From positions 1-64,000 of the forward strand of contig JBMYWA010000001.1 in the NCBI GenBank assembly GCA_049606935.1: a stretch of DNA of 64,000 nt, given 5' to 3'. The notes under the pieces were generated by a model. That model saw only the letters and a program-made list of their open reading frames with translations, did no database searches and was not told the DNA's origin. The first letter of the stretch is position 1. The number at the start of each line of letters is the position of its first letter. The translations under genes and the position numbers were made by a program. Source of the stretch: CAJXZP01 sp049606935. Its GTDB lineage: Bacteria > Bacteroidota > Bacteroidia > Flavobacteriales_G > Salibacteraceae. This document shows positions 44,037 to 53,010 of the stretch, piece after piece.

Positions 44037-44651
44037 CTATTTTTTTAGATAAGGCGATTGTGTAAAAGCTTGGTTAATAGAAAATTCTATTCTGTCTAGA
44101 GTGCTTTGAGAATTTAAAAGTCCATTTAAGCCACCGTTCCATAAAATTTTAGGAGGAGAATCATCACCTGGATAATTTTTAACGTCAAGCATATGCATCA
44201 TTAAAGTTCCAGTAGTATAGGAGTAATATGAAGCTCCCCAACCAGGGTACCCAGGATAGCCAGGATAGCCCCACCAATATCCCCATCCAGGGTAATATAT
44301 TGCTCCATAAACCGTACTATTCCATGTACTGGCTTCTATATAAACATCAGCAGAGTCACGAACCGTAACTTCAGTCCACCCATAGTCAATCATGTTATCC
44401 CTAATGGTGCTAATAGTTAAATTAGCTTCTTGTTCTGGATAATCAGGTTTGTCTCCTGTGGTGTCATAAACAACAACTAAGGAGTCATATAAATAAAAAG
44501 TTTGATAGTCTTTAAAATCAACCACTTCGGCAAATTTTGTGCCGACTATATCATAATCTTCAATGGTTCTATCTTTTTCAGGATAGCAAGACACCATAAC
44601 TCCCAAAATCAAAATTAGAGAGGCCCATTTAAATGTTTTCATTCGTTTCAT
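44037..44651 (-). CDS. DUF4136 lipoprotein, paralogue A
   Basis: 204-aa lipoprotein (lipobox VMVSC, Cys22) of the DUF4136 type: an initial strand TKFAEVVDFKDYQTFYLYDS, then ANLTISTIRDNMIDYGW and a C-terminal conserved WNGGLNGLL. The middle holds a Gly/Tyr/Pro/Trp-rich insert (GYPGYPGYPGWG). The frame opens at TTG 44675 inside the -7 box, so ATG 44651 (or 44642) is the start. A second DUF4136 lipoprotein is at 61300-61890. Confidence 0.85.
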   Translation of the reverse strand: MKRMKTFKWASLILILGVMVSCYPEKDRTIEDYDIVGTKFAEVVDFKDYQTFYLYDSLVVVYDTTGDKPDYPEQEANLTISTIRDNMIDYGWTEVTVRDSADVYIEASTWNSTVYGAIYYPGWGYWWGYPGYPGYPGWGASYYSYTTGTLMMHMLDVKNYPGDDSPPKILWNGGLNGLLNSQSTLDRIEFSINQAFTQSPYLKK

Positions 44652-44672
44652 AATTGTTTGATTAATTGAGAA

Positions 44673-44680
44673 CAAATTTA
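44673..44680 (-). promoter_or_regulatory. -7 box of the DUF4136 gene
   Basis: Minus-strand TAAATTTG matches TAnnTTTG and lies 21 nt upstream of ATG 44651. Confidence 0.55.
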
Positions 44681-44744
44681 ACTAATTTAAACAACTGTTT
44701 AGTTCAGAGAAACAACAAATTTGTATGGAATTTCTTTGAGACTC

Positions 44745-44770
44745 TGTCATAATTTACGGTAAAAATGACA
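44745..44770. promoter_or_regulatory. inverted repeat upstream of htpG
   Basis: TGTCAT-AATTTAC-G-GTAAAA-ATGACA, an imperfect palindrome 109 nt upstream of the htpG ATG. Its left part, TGTCATAA-N5-GGTAAAAA, also occurs at 28118-28138 with identical flanks and spacing. Probably a stress-regulator site or a promoter element. Confidence 0.45.
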
Positions 44771-44878
44771 CTTTTTTTTTTGTATTTGTTTCGGTTAAAA
44801 TTAGAATCCGTCAAGCTGTCATATTTTTTTACGTTGGTACGTCAATTGACTAAGCGCAAGCATTACAAAACATAGAAA

Positions 44879-46771
44879 ATGGCAAAAGGAAAAATTAAAG
44901 TAGAGTCGGGAAATATATTCCCAGTTATAAAGAAATTCTTGTATTCAGATCACGAAATATTTTTACGTGAATTGGTTTCAAATGCTATTGATGCATCCTT
45001 GAAGTTAAAAGCGCTTAAGCAAGCTGGTGAGTTTACCGGTGATGTTGATGATCTTTTAGTGGAGGTGAAAATTGACAAAGAAGCAAAAACGTTAACCATT
45101 TCTGATAATGGAATTGGGATGACCGAGGAAGAAGCTAATAAATATTTAAATCAAATGGCTTTTTCAGGGGCAGAAGAGTTTCTTGAAAAATATGAAAAGG
45201 AAGGAAAAGACGCTGGAATCATTGGGCATTTTGGTTTAGGTTTTTATTCTGCCTTTATGGTGTCTAAAGAAGTAGAGGTTAGAACGAAGTCTTTTACTGG
45301 AGCTGACGCTGTGAAATGGGTATGTGATGGTGACCCAGAATACACCATGGATACTATTGAAAAAGAAAATAGAGGTACTGACATTGTTTTACATTTAGAT
45401 GAAGATTCTTTAGAGTTTTTAGAAGAAAGTAGAATCTCTGGAATTTTGAATAAATACTGTAAGTTCTTACCGGTTAAAATTAAATTTGGGACAACTACTG
45501 AAATGTATGATGACCCATCTGGTGAAAAGGATGAAAACGATAAGGTAAAACAATTACAAAGAGAAGTAGATAACTTCATTAATAATCCAAATCCAGCATG
45601 GACCAAGAAACCAGCTGATTTGGAAGATGAAGATTACAAGACCTTTTATAAAGAATTATACCCATCAACTTTTGATGAACCATTATTCCATATTCACTTG
45701 AATGTTGATTTCCCTTTCAATTTAACAGGAATTTTATATTTCCCTAAATTGGCCAATAACATCCAAGTTCAAAAGAATAAAATCAACCTTTATTCTAACC
45801 AAGTTTTCATTACAGATAATGTTGAGAATATTGTACCTGAATTCTTAACTATCCTTCACGGGGTTATTGATTCTCCAGATATTCCATTAAATGTTTCTAG
45901 ATCTTACTTACAGGAAGATCAACAGGTAAAGCAAATATCTTCTCATATATCTAAAAAAGTGGCAGATAAACTAGCTTCTATGTTTAAGAAGGATAGAGCT
46001 GATTTTGAAAATAAGTGGGATGACATTAAAGTATTCATGGAATATGGGGCTTTAACTGATGAAAAATTCTTTGATAGAATTAAAAAGTCTTTATTATTCA
46101 AAAGTGTAGATGGTTCTTACGCTACATTGAATGAGTACGAAGACAAAATCAAAGAAAACCAAACCGATAAAGACAAAAAAGTTGTTTACCTGTATACGGA
46201 TAATGTAGAGGAACAACACGTGTTTATTGAAAGTGCGAAGAATAAAGGTTATGATGTGTGTGTATTCGATACGCCATTAACTCCGCATTACGTACAGTTC
46301 TTAGAAACTAAATTGGAGAACGCTTCATTTGTAAGAGTAGATTCTGACACTATCGATAAGTTGATTAAAAAGGATGAAGAGGTTAAATCTAACCTTACAG
46401 AAGATCAAGAAAAAGAGTTGAAAGAGGTGGTAGAGACTTTAGTAGATAAACAATCCTACTCAGTTCAATTTGAAGCTTTAACCGAGGATGATGCTCCTGT
46501 AATTATTACGCAACCAGAGTTTATGCGTAGAATGAAAGATCAGCAAGCTATGGGTGGCGGCATGATGGGAATGGGTAATTTCCCTGATATGTACAATTTG
46601 GTGGTGAATGCAAACCATCCATTAACTAGTAAGATCTTGGTGGAAGTTGATGCGGATAAGAAATCTAATTTAGCACAACAAGCTATTGATTTAGCACTGC
46701 TATCTAAGAATTTACTGAAAGGAGAAAAACTAAGTGCTTTCTTAAAGCGAAGCGTGGAGTTAATTGATTAA
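44879..46771 (+). CDS. htpG: chaperone HtpG (Hsp90)
   Basis: 630-aa bacterial Hsp90. The N-terminal ATPase domain shows LVSNAIDAS, DNGIGM and GHFGLGFYSAF; the middle domain and C-terminal dimerisation domain follow (NANHPLTSKILVE). Length and domain order are normal, with no organelle-type extension. It folds and protects client proteins under stress. It is preceded by a 200-bp region with an inverted repeat and followed by a terminator at 46783-46816. Confidence 0.97.
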   Translation: MAKGKIKVESGNIFPVIKKFLYSDHEIFLRELVSNAIDASLKLKALKQAGEFTGDVDDLLVEVKIDKEAKTLTISDNGIGMTEEEANKYLNQMAFSGAEEFLEKYEKEGKDAGIIGHFGLGFYSAFMVSKEVEVRTKSFTGADAVKWVCDGDPEYTMDTIEKENRGTDIVLHLDEDSLEFLEESRISGILNKYCKFLPVKIKFGTTTEMYDDPSGEKDENDKVKQLQREVDNFINNPNPAWTKKPADLEDEDYKTFYKELYPSTFDEPLFHIHLNVDFPFNLTGILYFPKLANNIQVQKNKINLYSNQVFITDNVENIVPEFLTILHGVIDSPDIPLNVSRSYLQEDQQVKQISSHISKKVADKLASMFKKDRADFENKWDDIKVFMEYGALTDEKFFDRIKKSLLFKSVDGSYATLNEYEDKIKENQTDKDKKVVYLYTDNVEEQHVFIESAKNKGYDVCVFDTPLTPHYVQFLETKLENASFVRVDSDTIDKLIKKDEEVKSNLTEDQEKELKEVVETLVDKQSYSVQFEALTEDDAPVIITQPEFMRRMKDQQAMGGGMMGMGNFPDMYNLVVNANHPLTSKILVEVDADKKSNLAQQAIDLALLSKNLLKGEKLSAFLKRSVELID

Positions 46772-46782
46772 TAAAACTTAAG

Positions 46783-46816
46783 AAAGAGGCTCCTGAAAAG
46801 TAAGCCTCTTTTTTTT
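46783..46816 (+). terminator. terminator of htpG
   Basis: An 8-bp stem (AAAGAGGC / GCCTCTTT, 13-nt loop) followed by a run of T. Confidence 0.8.
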
Positions 46817-46846
46817 GACTAATTTTACGGAAATAATAAAATAAAT

Positions 46847-47437
46847 ATGAAGAATATACTAATAGGAGTAGGTGTAATAGCTGTTTTAGGATTTATTGGA
46901 TTTTCATGGTTTACCGGTAAATATGATACCATGGTGGCTTTGCAGGAAGAGGTAACAAAGTCTTGGGCAGATGTTGAGAGTCAATATCAAAGGAGATCTG
47001 ATTTAATCCCGAATTTGGTGAATACCGTTAAAGGTTACGCAGATCATGAAAAGGAAACTCTGACTGGAGTTGTTGAAGCGCGTGCAAAGGCAACATCGGT
47101 AAATATTGACCCGAGTAACATGACAACTGCCGATTTGCAAAATTTTAATGCTGCACAAGGCGGCTTAGGAAGTGCTTTAAGTAAATTGATGGTGGTTGTG
47201 GAAAAATATCCAGACCTAAAGGCAAATCAAAACTTTATGCAATTACAAGCACAATTGGAAGGTACAGAGAATAGAATTTCGGTGGCTAGAACCAGATATA
47301 ATGAGTCGGCTAGAATGTATAATACGTATACTAAAGGCTTTGTAAATAGCATTATTGCAAATAATAGTGGGTTTGATGAAAAGCCATACTTTGAAGCTAA
47401 AGAGGGTACTGATGTTGCTCCTGAGGTAGCATTCTAG
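46847..47437 (+). CDS. LemA family protein
   Basis: 196-aa LemA protein: one N-terminal membrane helix (about 4-24), then a helical bundle with QRRSDLIPNLVNTVKGYADHEKETL and the terminal AEFARTRYNE-type block (ISVARTRYNESARMYN). LemA genes often stand next to TPM-domain partners; none is here, so it is on its own. The role is probably in the envelope; the exact function is not established. Confidence 0.92.
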   Translation: MKNILIGVGVIAVLGFIGFSWFTGKYDTMVALQEEVTKSWADVESQYQRRSDLIPNLVNTVKGYADHEKETLTGVVEARAKATSVNIDPSNMTTADLQNFNAAQGGLGSALSKLMVVVEKYPDLKANQNFMQLQAQLEGTENRISVARTRYNESARMYNTYTKGFVNSIIANNSGFDEKPYFEAKEGTDVAPEVAF

Positions 47438-47461
47438 TTAAAATCAATAATAGTGACAATT

Positions 47462-47492
47462 AAAATCCTGACATGAACATGTCGGGATTTTT
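47462..47492. terminator. terminator between LemA and the YheT-type hydrolase genes
   Basis: A stem of about 13 bp (core CCTGACAT / ATGTCGGG with one G-T pair, 4-nt loop) followed by six T, between convergent genes. The minus-strand stop begins at its far edge. Confidence 0.82.
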
Positions 47493-48442
47493 TATTTGGC
47501 AAAATATTCTAAAATCTTTTTCTCTGCCCAGGTAATCTCCATATTTTTATTGGATACTATAAACCCAACATGTCCGCCATATTTTGGCACTAGCATAGTC
47601 AAATGTTTATTTGAAGCAACTTCATCGTAGGGGTAGCATTCCGTTGCTAAAAACGGATCGTTTTGTGCATTAATAATTAGACAAGGAACTGAAATGGAGA
47701 GTAGATAGGGTTTACTACTCGATTTAGTCCAATAATCCAACGCAGTTTTAAATCCATTCGCAGGTGCAGTAAAATGCTCATCAAACTCCAAAAATGTTTT
47801 TGAACTAAGAATCTTTTTGGTGTCCAATTCCTTTTTAGGAAACAGTTTTACTTTTTCTAAATATTTTTCTTTAAGCGTCCTTAAAAAACGAAACATGTAA
47901 AGCATGTTTTGAGTTTTGGCAAGTTGGTAAGAAGAGCTTTCAAGGTCTACGGGAGTGGAAACGGCTACTATTTTCTTTATTCTTGAATCTATGTTCTTAC
48001 CTATCTCTCCAGCATACTTTAAACCAATATTACCTCCCATACTAAAGCCTGCGAAATATATAGAGGGGTACGAGTATTTTTTTAGAATGTGATTAATTAC
48101 AACTCTTAAGTCATTCGATTTTCCGGTATGATAAGATTCAAACCTATTATTAGGTTCTCCGCTGCAACCCCTCCAATTAATGGCCAACACGTCATAGTTT
48201 TTCTGGATTGCATTTTGGGCTAAACCAATAACGTATGATGAGCTAGAACTTCCTTCTAGGCCGTGACCGATTATTAATAGCTTTTCGTTACCGGCTGTTT
48301 TCCAGTCTAGGTCTAGAAAATCTTGATCATTTGTATTTATTCTTGTCCTACTAAAAGTAATATTGTTTTTTCGGAAAAGAGTTGGCCAAATGGTGCTTAA
48401 ATGACCATTTTTCAGCAGAACAGAAGGAGTAAATTGATCCAA
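47492..48442 (-). CDS. YheT-family alpha/beta hydrolase
   Basis: 316-aa alpha/beta hydrolase resembling YheT. The oxyanion region is IGHGLEGSSSSSYV, the nucleophile elbow FAGFSMGGN, and the late His is in PKYGGHVGF. The substrate is unknown. The start codon appears to be TTG 48442, because an in-frame TGA lies upstream and no ATG or GTG occurs before the conserved region. It starts 23 nt after the M1 peptidase stop. Confidence 0.9.
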   Translation of the reverse strand: MDQFTPSVLLKNGHLSTIWPTLFRKNNITFSRTRINTNDQDFLDLDWKTAGNEKLLIIGHGLEGSSSSSYVIGLAQNAIQKNYDVLAINWRGCSGEPNNRFESYHTGKSNDLRVVINHILKKYSYPSIYFAGFSMGGNIGLKYAGEIGKNIDSRIKKIVAVSTPVDLESSSYQLAKTQNMLYMFRFLRTLKEKYLEKVKLFPKKELDTKKILSSKTFLEFDEHFTAPANGFKTALDYWTKSSSKPYLLSISVPCLIINAQNDPFLATECYPYDEVASNKHLTMLVPKYGGHVGFIVSNKNMEITWAEKKILEYFAK

Positions 48443-48465
48443 ATCAGAAGGCGTAAAAGAGGCTT

Positions 48466-50823
48466 TTATTTTGATTCAGCTTCTTTGGCTCTTTTAGCTT
48501 TTTGCATTGGGTTTTCTCCAATGGCTTGTCTTTTGTTTTTTCTTTTGGATTGGTAAATATCAAACCTTGATGGTTGAGTTTGGTGGGGCCAGTAGTTATT
48601 TCCCCTATTTATATCAGCCGTTTCCAAGTATGGATCTAAAACCACTCTAACTAATGTTTTATCAAACCAATATAACTTAGTAGCCGTTGTGTTACTTTTT
48701 CTCCAAATTTCGGCAGGTATACGTTCCACTTGTTTGCTCCCGTCTGCAAATTCGAACTCAACGATTATTGGCATAACTAAACCTCCAACTAAATCAAATT
48801 TTAGTTCATAATAGTTCAAATTAGTATCTAAAAAGGCTTTTTCCTCAAGAGTGAGCTTTTTCATGTATGATTCATATTTCTTAACATCTAAAATATCAAA
48901 TGAATACGGGTTGGATTTATCGTAGAAATCTTTCATGGTTTCATCCTGGTCAACTACTGTTGCAGGTTCATCTTTATGCCTTAATGTGCCTATGTCTTCA
49001 ATACGCATATTATCTTCGTATTTCTTTCTTTTTGCTTCAACTTCTGGGTTTTGAGTATTTACTTTATACCATTTTACATCAGTTAAAGAAATGTCTACAT
49101 TATCTATGGTGTAATACCAACCTCTCCAAAACCAATCTAAATCTACAGCCGATGCATCTTCCATAGTTCTAAAAAAGTCTGCAGGAGTAGGGTGTTTGAA
49201 TGCCCATCTTTCTGCATAGGTTTTAAAAGCATAATCAAATAGCTCCCTACCCATAATTGTTTCTCTTAAAATATTTAATGAGGTAGCTGTTTTGGCATAG
49301 GCATTATTACCAAATTGTAATATTGATTCTGAATTGGTCATTATAGGAACCATTGAAGCAGGGTCACTACTCATATATGGTACAATGTGTTGAGCAGGCC
49401 CTCTTCTAGATGGATAGTTTTTATCCCATTCTTGCTCGGTTAAATATTGTACAAATGTATTTAAGCCTTCATCCATCCAAGTCCATTGTCTTTCATCTGA
49501 ATTGATAATCATAGGAAAGAAATTATGGCCTACTTCATGAATAATTACTGATTGCATACCGTGTTTTGTGCTTTCAGAATAGGTGCCATCTTTCTCTGGT
49601 CTTCCTCCATTAAAACAAATCATTGGATATTCCATTCCAATCCATTTCGAGTGCACAGAAATAGCCACCGGATAAGTATAATCAATGGTATATTTTGAAT
49701 ATGTAGCAATAGTATGGGCTACAATTCGGGTTGAATATTGTTCCCATAATGGATTCCCTTCTTTAGGGTAGTAGCTCATGGCCATAACCGTTTTGTCGCC
49801 CACTTTTACACCCATTGCGTCCCAAATAAATTTTCGAGAAGATGCGAACGCAAAATCCCTCACATTTTCGGCATAAAAAGTCCATGTTTTGGTTTTACTT
49901 TTTCTTGTTTTTTCAGCTGATTCCGCCTCATTTTGATTAACAATCATGACAGGGGTATCTGATTTTTTAGCAGTTACAAGTCTTTTACGTTGGGCTGATG
50001 TTAAAACGGATGATGCATTTTGCAGAGATCCAGTAGCACCAATAATGTGATCTTCGGGAGCAGTAATACTTACCTTGTAATTTCCAAAAGTCAAAGCAAA
50101 TTCACCACCGCCCAGAAATTGTTTGTTTTGCCAACCTTCCACTTCATTATAAACAGCCATTCTAGGATAAAACTGAGCTATAGTATAAAGGTAGTTACTG
50201 TCTTCTTCAAAGAACTCGAAGCCACTTCTACCACCAATTTCCATACGGTCATTGATGTTATACCACCATTCAATATTAAAGCTCATTTTAGAACCAGGAG
50301 CTAATGGAGTAGGCAGGTCTACACGCATCATTGTTTTATTAATGAAATAATGAAGATCTTTCCCATTGCTAGTTTGTACCAATGTCAAATTAAAACCACC
50401 TTCAAAATTGTTATGCATTTTTTTCATTTGCCCAAAAGACAAACCATTTTTTCCCATAGAGGATTGGTTTATTTTTTTTGTATCCGAGTCTTCCGCACGC
50501 ATATTTTGGTCCAGTTGAATCCATAAATATGTCAGTTCATCTTTGCTATTATTATGGTATGTAATGGTTTCTTTACCTGTAATTTTTTGTTTTTCATCAT
50601 CTAAAACTACCTCAATAACGTAATCTGCTTGCTGCTGAAAGTATTCGGGGCCTGGTGCTCCAGAGGCAGATCTGTACATATTAGGGCCAGGGAGTTCTTC
50701 TTTTAATTGCTTAAACTTATCTGAACTATAGATAGTAGAGTTGGTAATTGTGTTTTGTGCCACACTCGATAAAGAAAATACAAGTACAGAGAAAATAGTT
50801 AAAAGCTTATTTATGTTGATCAT
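48466..50823 (-). CDS. M1-family zinc aminopeptidase, secreted
   Basis: 785-aa exported aminopeptidase with a signal peptide (SVLVFSLSSVAQ). The zinc motif HEVGH is followed 18 residues later by Glu (WMDEGLNTF), as in family M1, and a GMEYPMICFNGGR strand stands in for the exopeptidase GxMEN region. The C-terminal 200 residues end in a Lys/Arg-rich tail. It cleaves N-terminal residues from peptides in the periplasm or outside. It is probably co-transcribed with the YheT-type hydrolase. Confidence 0.93.
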   Translation of the reverse strand: MININKLLTIFSVLVFSLSSVAQNTITNSTIYSSDKFKQLKEELPGPNMYRSASGAPGPEYFQQQADYVIEVVLDDEKQKITGKETITYHNNSKDELTYLWIQLDQNMRAEDSDTKKINQSSMGKNGLSFGQMKKMHNNFEGGFNLTLVQTSNGKDLHYFINKTMMRVDLPTPLAPGSKMSFNIEWWYNINDRMEIGGRSGFEFFEEDSNYLYTIAQFYPRMAVYNEVEGWQNKQFLGGGEFALTFGNYKVSITAPEDHIIGATGSLQNASSVLTSAQRKRLVTAKKSDTPVMIVNQNEAESAEKTRKSKTKTWTFYAENVRDFAFASSRKFIWDAMGVKVGDKTVMAMSYYPKEGNPLWEQYSTRIVAHTIATYSKYTIDYTYPVAISVHSKWIGMEYPMICFNGGRPEKDGTYSESTKHGMQSVIIHEVGHNFFPMIINSDERQWTWMDEGLNTFVQYLTEQEWDKNYPSRRGPAQHIVPYMSSDPASMVPIMTNSESILQFGNNAYAKTATSLNILRETIMGRELFDYAFKTYAERWAFKHPTPADFFRTMEDASAVDLDWFWRGWYYTIDNVDISLTDVKWYKVNTQNPEVEAKRKKYEDNMRIEDIGTLRHKDEPATVVDQDETMKDFYDKSNPYSFDILDVKKYESYMKKLTLEEKAFLDTNLNYYELKFDLVGGLVMPIIVEFEFADGSKQVERIPAEIWRKSNTTATKLYWFDKTLVRVVLDPYLETADINRGNNYWPHQTQPSRFDIYQSKRKNKRQAIGENPMQKAKRAKEAESK

Positions 50824-50921
50824 ATCTGGTTGATTTCAGTCACAAAGAAAAAATTATAATTGAGAGGTAGTGTATCATTTATGTAAAAACCATTAATAGA
50901 ATGATAAATAATACCACCCCT

Positions 50922-51485
50922 TTAGTTTAGTTTCCAAGTAACGTTCTTTTTTGCTTTGGTTAAAAGAGCTTTTTCAGTAGTACTATTATATTTAAATTCC
51001 ACAATATTTTGCTGATCATTAAATAAAGAAGTAAGCAGTTCGCTGTAAAGAGTCAGACCGTGAAAAGGAGGGAGGTTTGTAATTTGAAAGTAAATGACCG
51101 TTCTATCAGGGTTTGATTCGGTAGGTAAAAATTCTATTTGTTTAAATACAATACCGTCAAGTATAATGTTGAAATGGTCCAAAATATATTTTTGAATAAG
51201 CCTTTCATTGGTAGAATCTATGTTCGATGTAGATAATTGAAACTTTTCTGGCTGGTAATTTAGTTTTATTCCAGATTCTAAATCATCGGTAAAGACCTCT
51301 ACAGAGAAGGTCATAGTATTATCTGTTTTTTTGTATTCTATTTCCGTATAGGATACATGGTAGGGATGAGGTGCAAACGATAAAAGGAATGTTGTACCTA
51401 AAAGGAAGGTAACAACAAAAATAGATTTATTACCATTTAAACTGTTCCAGAACCCTTTTTCAAATATTTGCTTGTTGAACCACAT
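50922..51485 (-). CDS. DUF6702-like exported protein
   Basis: 187-aa protein with a hydrophobic N-terminal anchor and the motif APHPYHVSYTEIEYK, which matches the Bacteroidota family often located next to M1 peptidases (DUF6702, from memory). The rest is predicted beta-rich. The frame runs back to ATG 51581, but ATG 51485 lies 21 nt behind the -7 box TAAATTTG (51513-51506) and is preferred; the longer start would overlap the divergent C1 peptidase gene. The role is unknown. Confidence 0.78.
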   Translation of the reverse strand: MWFNKQIFEKGFWNSLNGNKSIFVVTFLLGTTFLLSFAPHPYHVSYTEIEYKKTDNTMTFSVEVFTDDLESGIKLNYQPEKFQLSTSNIDSTNERLIQKYILDHFNIILDGIVFKQIEFLPTESNPDRTVIYFQITNLPPFHGLTLYSELLTSLFNDQQNIVEFKYNSTTEKALLTKAKKNVTWKLN

Positions 51486-51505
51486 AAACGCTGTATTTTG
51501 CCGGC

Positions 51506-51513
51506 CAAATTTA
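51506..51513 (-). promoter_or_regulatory. -7 box of the DUF6702-like gene
   Basis: Minus-strand TAAATTTG, 21 nt upstream of ATG 51485, within the 43-bp gap to the divergent peptidase gene. Confidence 0.6.
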
Positions 51514-51528
51514 TACGAATAAAACAAA

Positions 51529-52737
51529 ATGTCCATGTTTAAAAAAATTGCCTTATTAGGTGCGGTTGCAATTTCAACCATTGGAGGATTAAATGCTCAA
51601 GAAGCAGACACTGTTAGAAACACCGAAGACGGTGGTTATTTATTTACAATTCAAAACAGTATTGAAGCCACAGATGTGAAGAATCAGTATAGATCAGGTA
51701 CTTGTTGGAGTTTTTCGGCACTTTCATTTTTTGAAGCCGAAATTGAAAGAATGACGGGTAAGAGATATGACCTATCTGAGATGTTTGTGGTTTGGCATAC
51801 CTATTCTGATAAAGCTACCAAAACAGTTAGAATGTATGGTGAATTGAATTTTGGTCCGGGTGGGGCATTTCATGATGTGGTTTATGTGATGAAACATTAC
51901 GGAATGGTTCCGGATACTGTTTACACTGGTTTGAACTATGGTACGGATAAGCACATGCATGGTGAGTTAGATAAAGTTTTAAAAGCCATGGTAGATGTCA
52001 TTGTTGAAAACCCAAATAAAAAGCTTTCTACGGCTTGGAAGCCTGCAATTGAAGGTACTCTTAATGCGTATTTAGGTGAAATTCCAGAAGAATTCGAGTT
52101 TGAAGGAAAAAAATATACGCCTAAGTCGTTTTTAGAAATGACTAAATTAAATCCAGATGATTATATTGCGTTAACTTCATTTAATCATCATCCGTATTAT
52201 TCTGAATTTCCAATTGCTGTAGCAGATAACTGGTTATGGAAAGAGTTTTACAATTTACCTTTAGATGAGTTTATGACAGTAATGGAAAGTTCATTAGAAA
52301 ATGGCTACTCTATTGCCTGGGCTGCTGATGTGAGCGAGAAGGGTTTTTCGTTTAGAGATAGGTTAGCTGTTGTTCCTGGTGATATGGATAACATTGTAGT
52401 AAAAGGTAAGGATAATAAAAACTTTAGTGACGCAGGCGCTGAAAAGAAAGGTTCTGCTTTTGATTCCCCAGTAGAAGAGAAAGTTATTACTCAAGAAAAC
52501 AGGCAAGCCGCATATGATAGTCAAGAAACTACAGACGATCATGGAATGCACATTACAGGTATGGCTACAGATCAGCATGGAACCAAATACTATATTGTAA
52601 AAAACTCTTGGGGTACTAAGTATAGCGATGGGTATTTCTTTGCGTCAGAGGCTTACGTGAAGTACAAGACAATGAACATTTTGATTCATAAGGATGGTAT
52701 TCCAAAAAATTTAAGAAAAAAATTAGGGATTAAATAA
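51529..52737 (+). CDS. C1-family cysteine peptidase (bleomycin hydrolase / PepC type)
   Basis: 402-aa peptidase with a signal peptide (ISTIGGLNAQ). The catalytic residues are Gln53 and Cys59 in NQYRSGTCWSF, His in GMHITGMA and Asn in VKNSWGT, the papain-type set in PepC order. Enzymes of this group are aminopeptidases; a signal peptide implies export. The start may be Met1 or Met3. It has its own terminator at 52761-52792 and is divergent from the DUF6702-like gene. Confidence 0.92.
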   Translation: MSMFKKIALLGAVAISTIGGLNAQEADTVRNTEDGGYLFTIQNSIEATDVKNQYRSGTCWSFSALSFFEAEIERMTGKRYDLSEMFVVWHTYSDKATKTVRMYGELNFGPGGAFHDVVYVMKHYGMVPDTVYTGLNYGTDKHMHGELDKVLKAMVDVIVENPNKKLSTAWKPAIEGTLNAYLGEIPEEFEFEGKKYTPKSFLEMTKLNPDDYIALTSFNHHPYYSEFPIAVADNWLWKEFYNLPLDEFMTVMESSLENGYSIAWAADVSEKGFSFRDRLAVVPGDMDNIVVKGKDNKNFSDAGAEKKGSAFDSPVEEKVITQENRQAAYDSQETTDDHGMHITGMATDQHGTKYYIVKNSWGTKYSDGYFFASEAYVKYKTMNILIHKDGIPKNLRKKLGIK

Positions 52738-52760
52738 TACAATTCAGAAAAAACTATCGA

Positions 52761-52792
52761 AAAGGGCTACTGTTTAGTAGCCCTTTTTTTTT
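52761..52792 (+). terminator. terminator of the C1 peptidase gene
   Basis: A perfect 10-bp stem (AAAGGGCTAC / GTAGCCCTTT, 6-nt loop) followed by at least six more T. Confidence 0.88.
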
Positions 52793-52829
52793 GAATTAAT
52801 ACAGGTAGATGATAGAAAATGTTCATTTT

Positions 52830-52862
52830 AATTATTTGGTATTAATTTTCAATTATTTGGTA
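52830..52862 (+). repeat. 12-bp direct repeat upstream of DLH-like gene
   Basis: AATTATTTGGTA occurs at 52830-52841 and 52851-52862, 21 bp apart (two helical turns), about 120 bp upstream of the promoter at 52964-52990. Such spacing is common for dimeric response regulators. Confidence 0.45.
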
Positions 52863-52963
52863 AACACATAATTTTTGACGTTTTTATTTGGTTGTAAATG
52901 TTGTTTTTGTGTAATTGCTTTTAATATTTAGTCAATATGTTTAAGTATTAGGAATTATAGTTT

Positions 52964-52990
52964 GTAATGTCGTATGAAACTCTACATTTG
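52964..52990 (+). promoter_or_regulatory. promoter of the DLH-like gene
   Basis: TTG (52964-52966), a 16-nt spacer and TACATTTG (52983-52990), a full match to the Bacteroidota consensus, 20 nt upstream of the ATG. Confidence 0.65.
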
Positions 52991-53010
52991 TTTCACCAAT
53001 ACACTACACT

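Noticed and set aside
44232..44288. Possible CRISPR or satellite repeats (CCAGGATAG-type units)
   Set aside because: They encode the GYPGYPG insert in frame, are few and short, and have no spacers.
44841..44850. GTCAATTGAC palindrome upstream of htpG as an operator
   Set aside because: Only 10 bp in AT-rich DNA and no second copy in the window; too weak to call.
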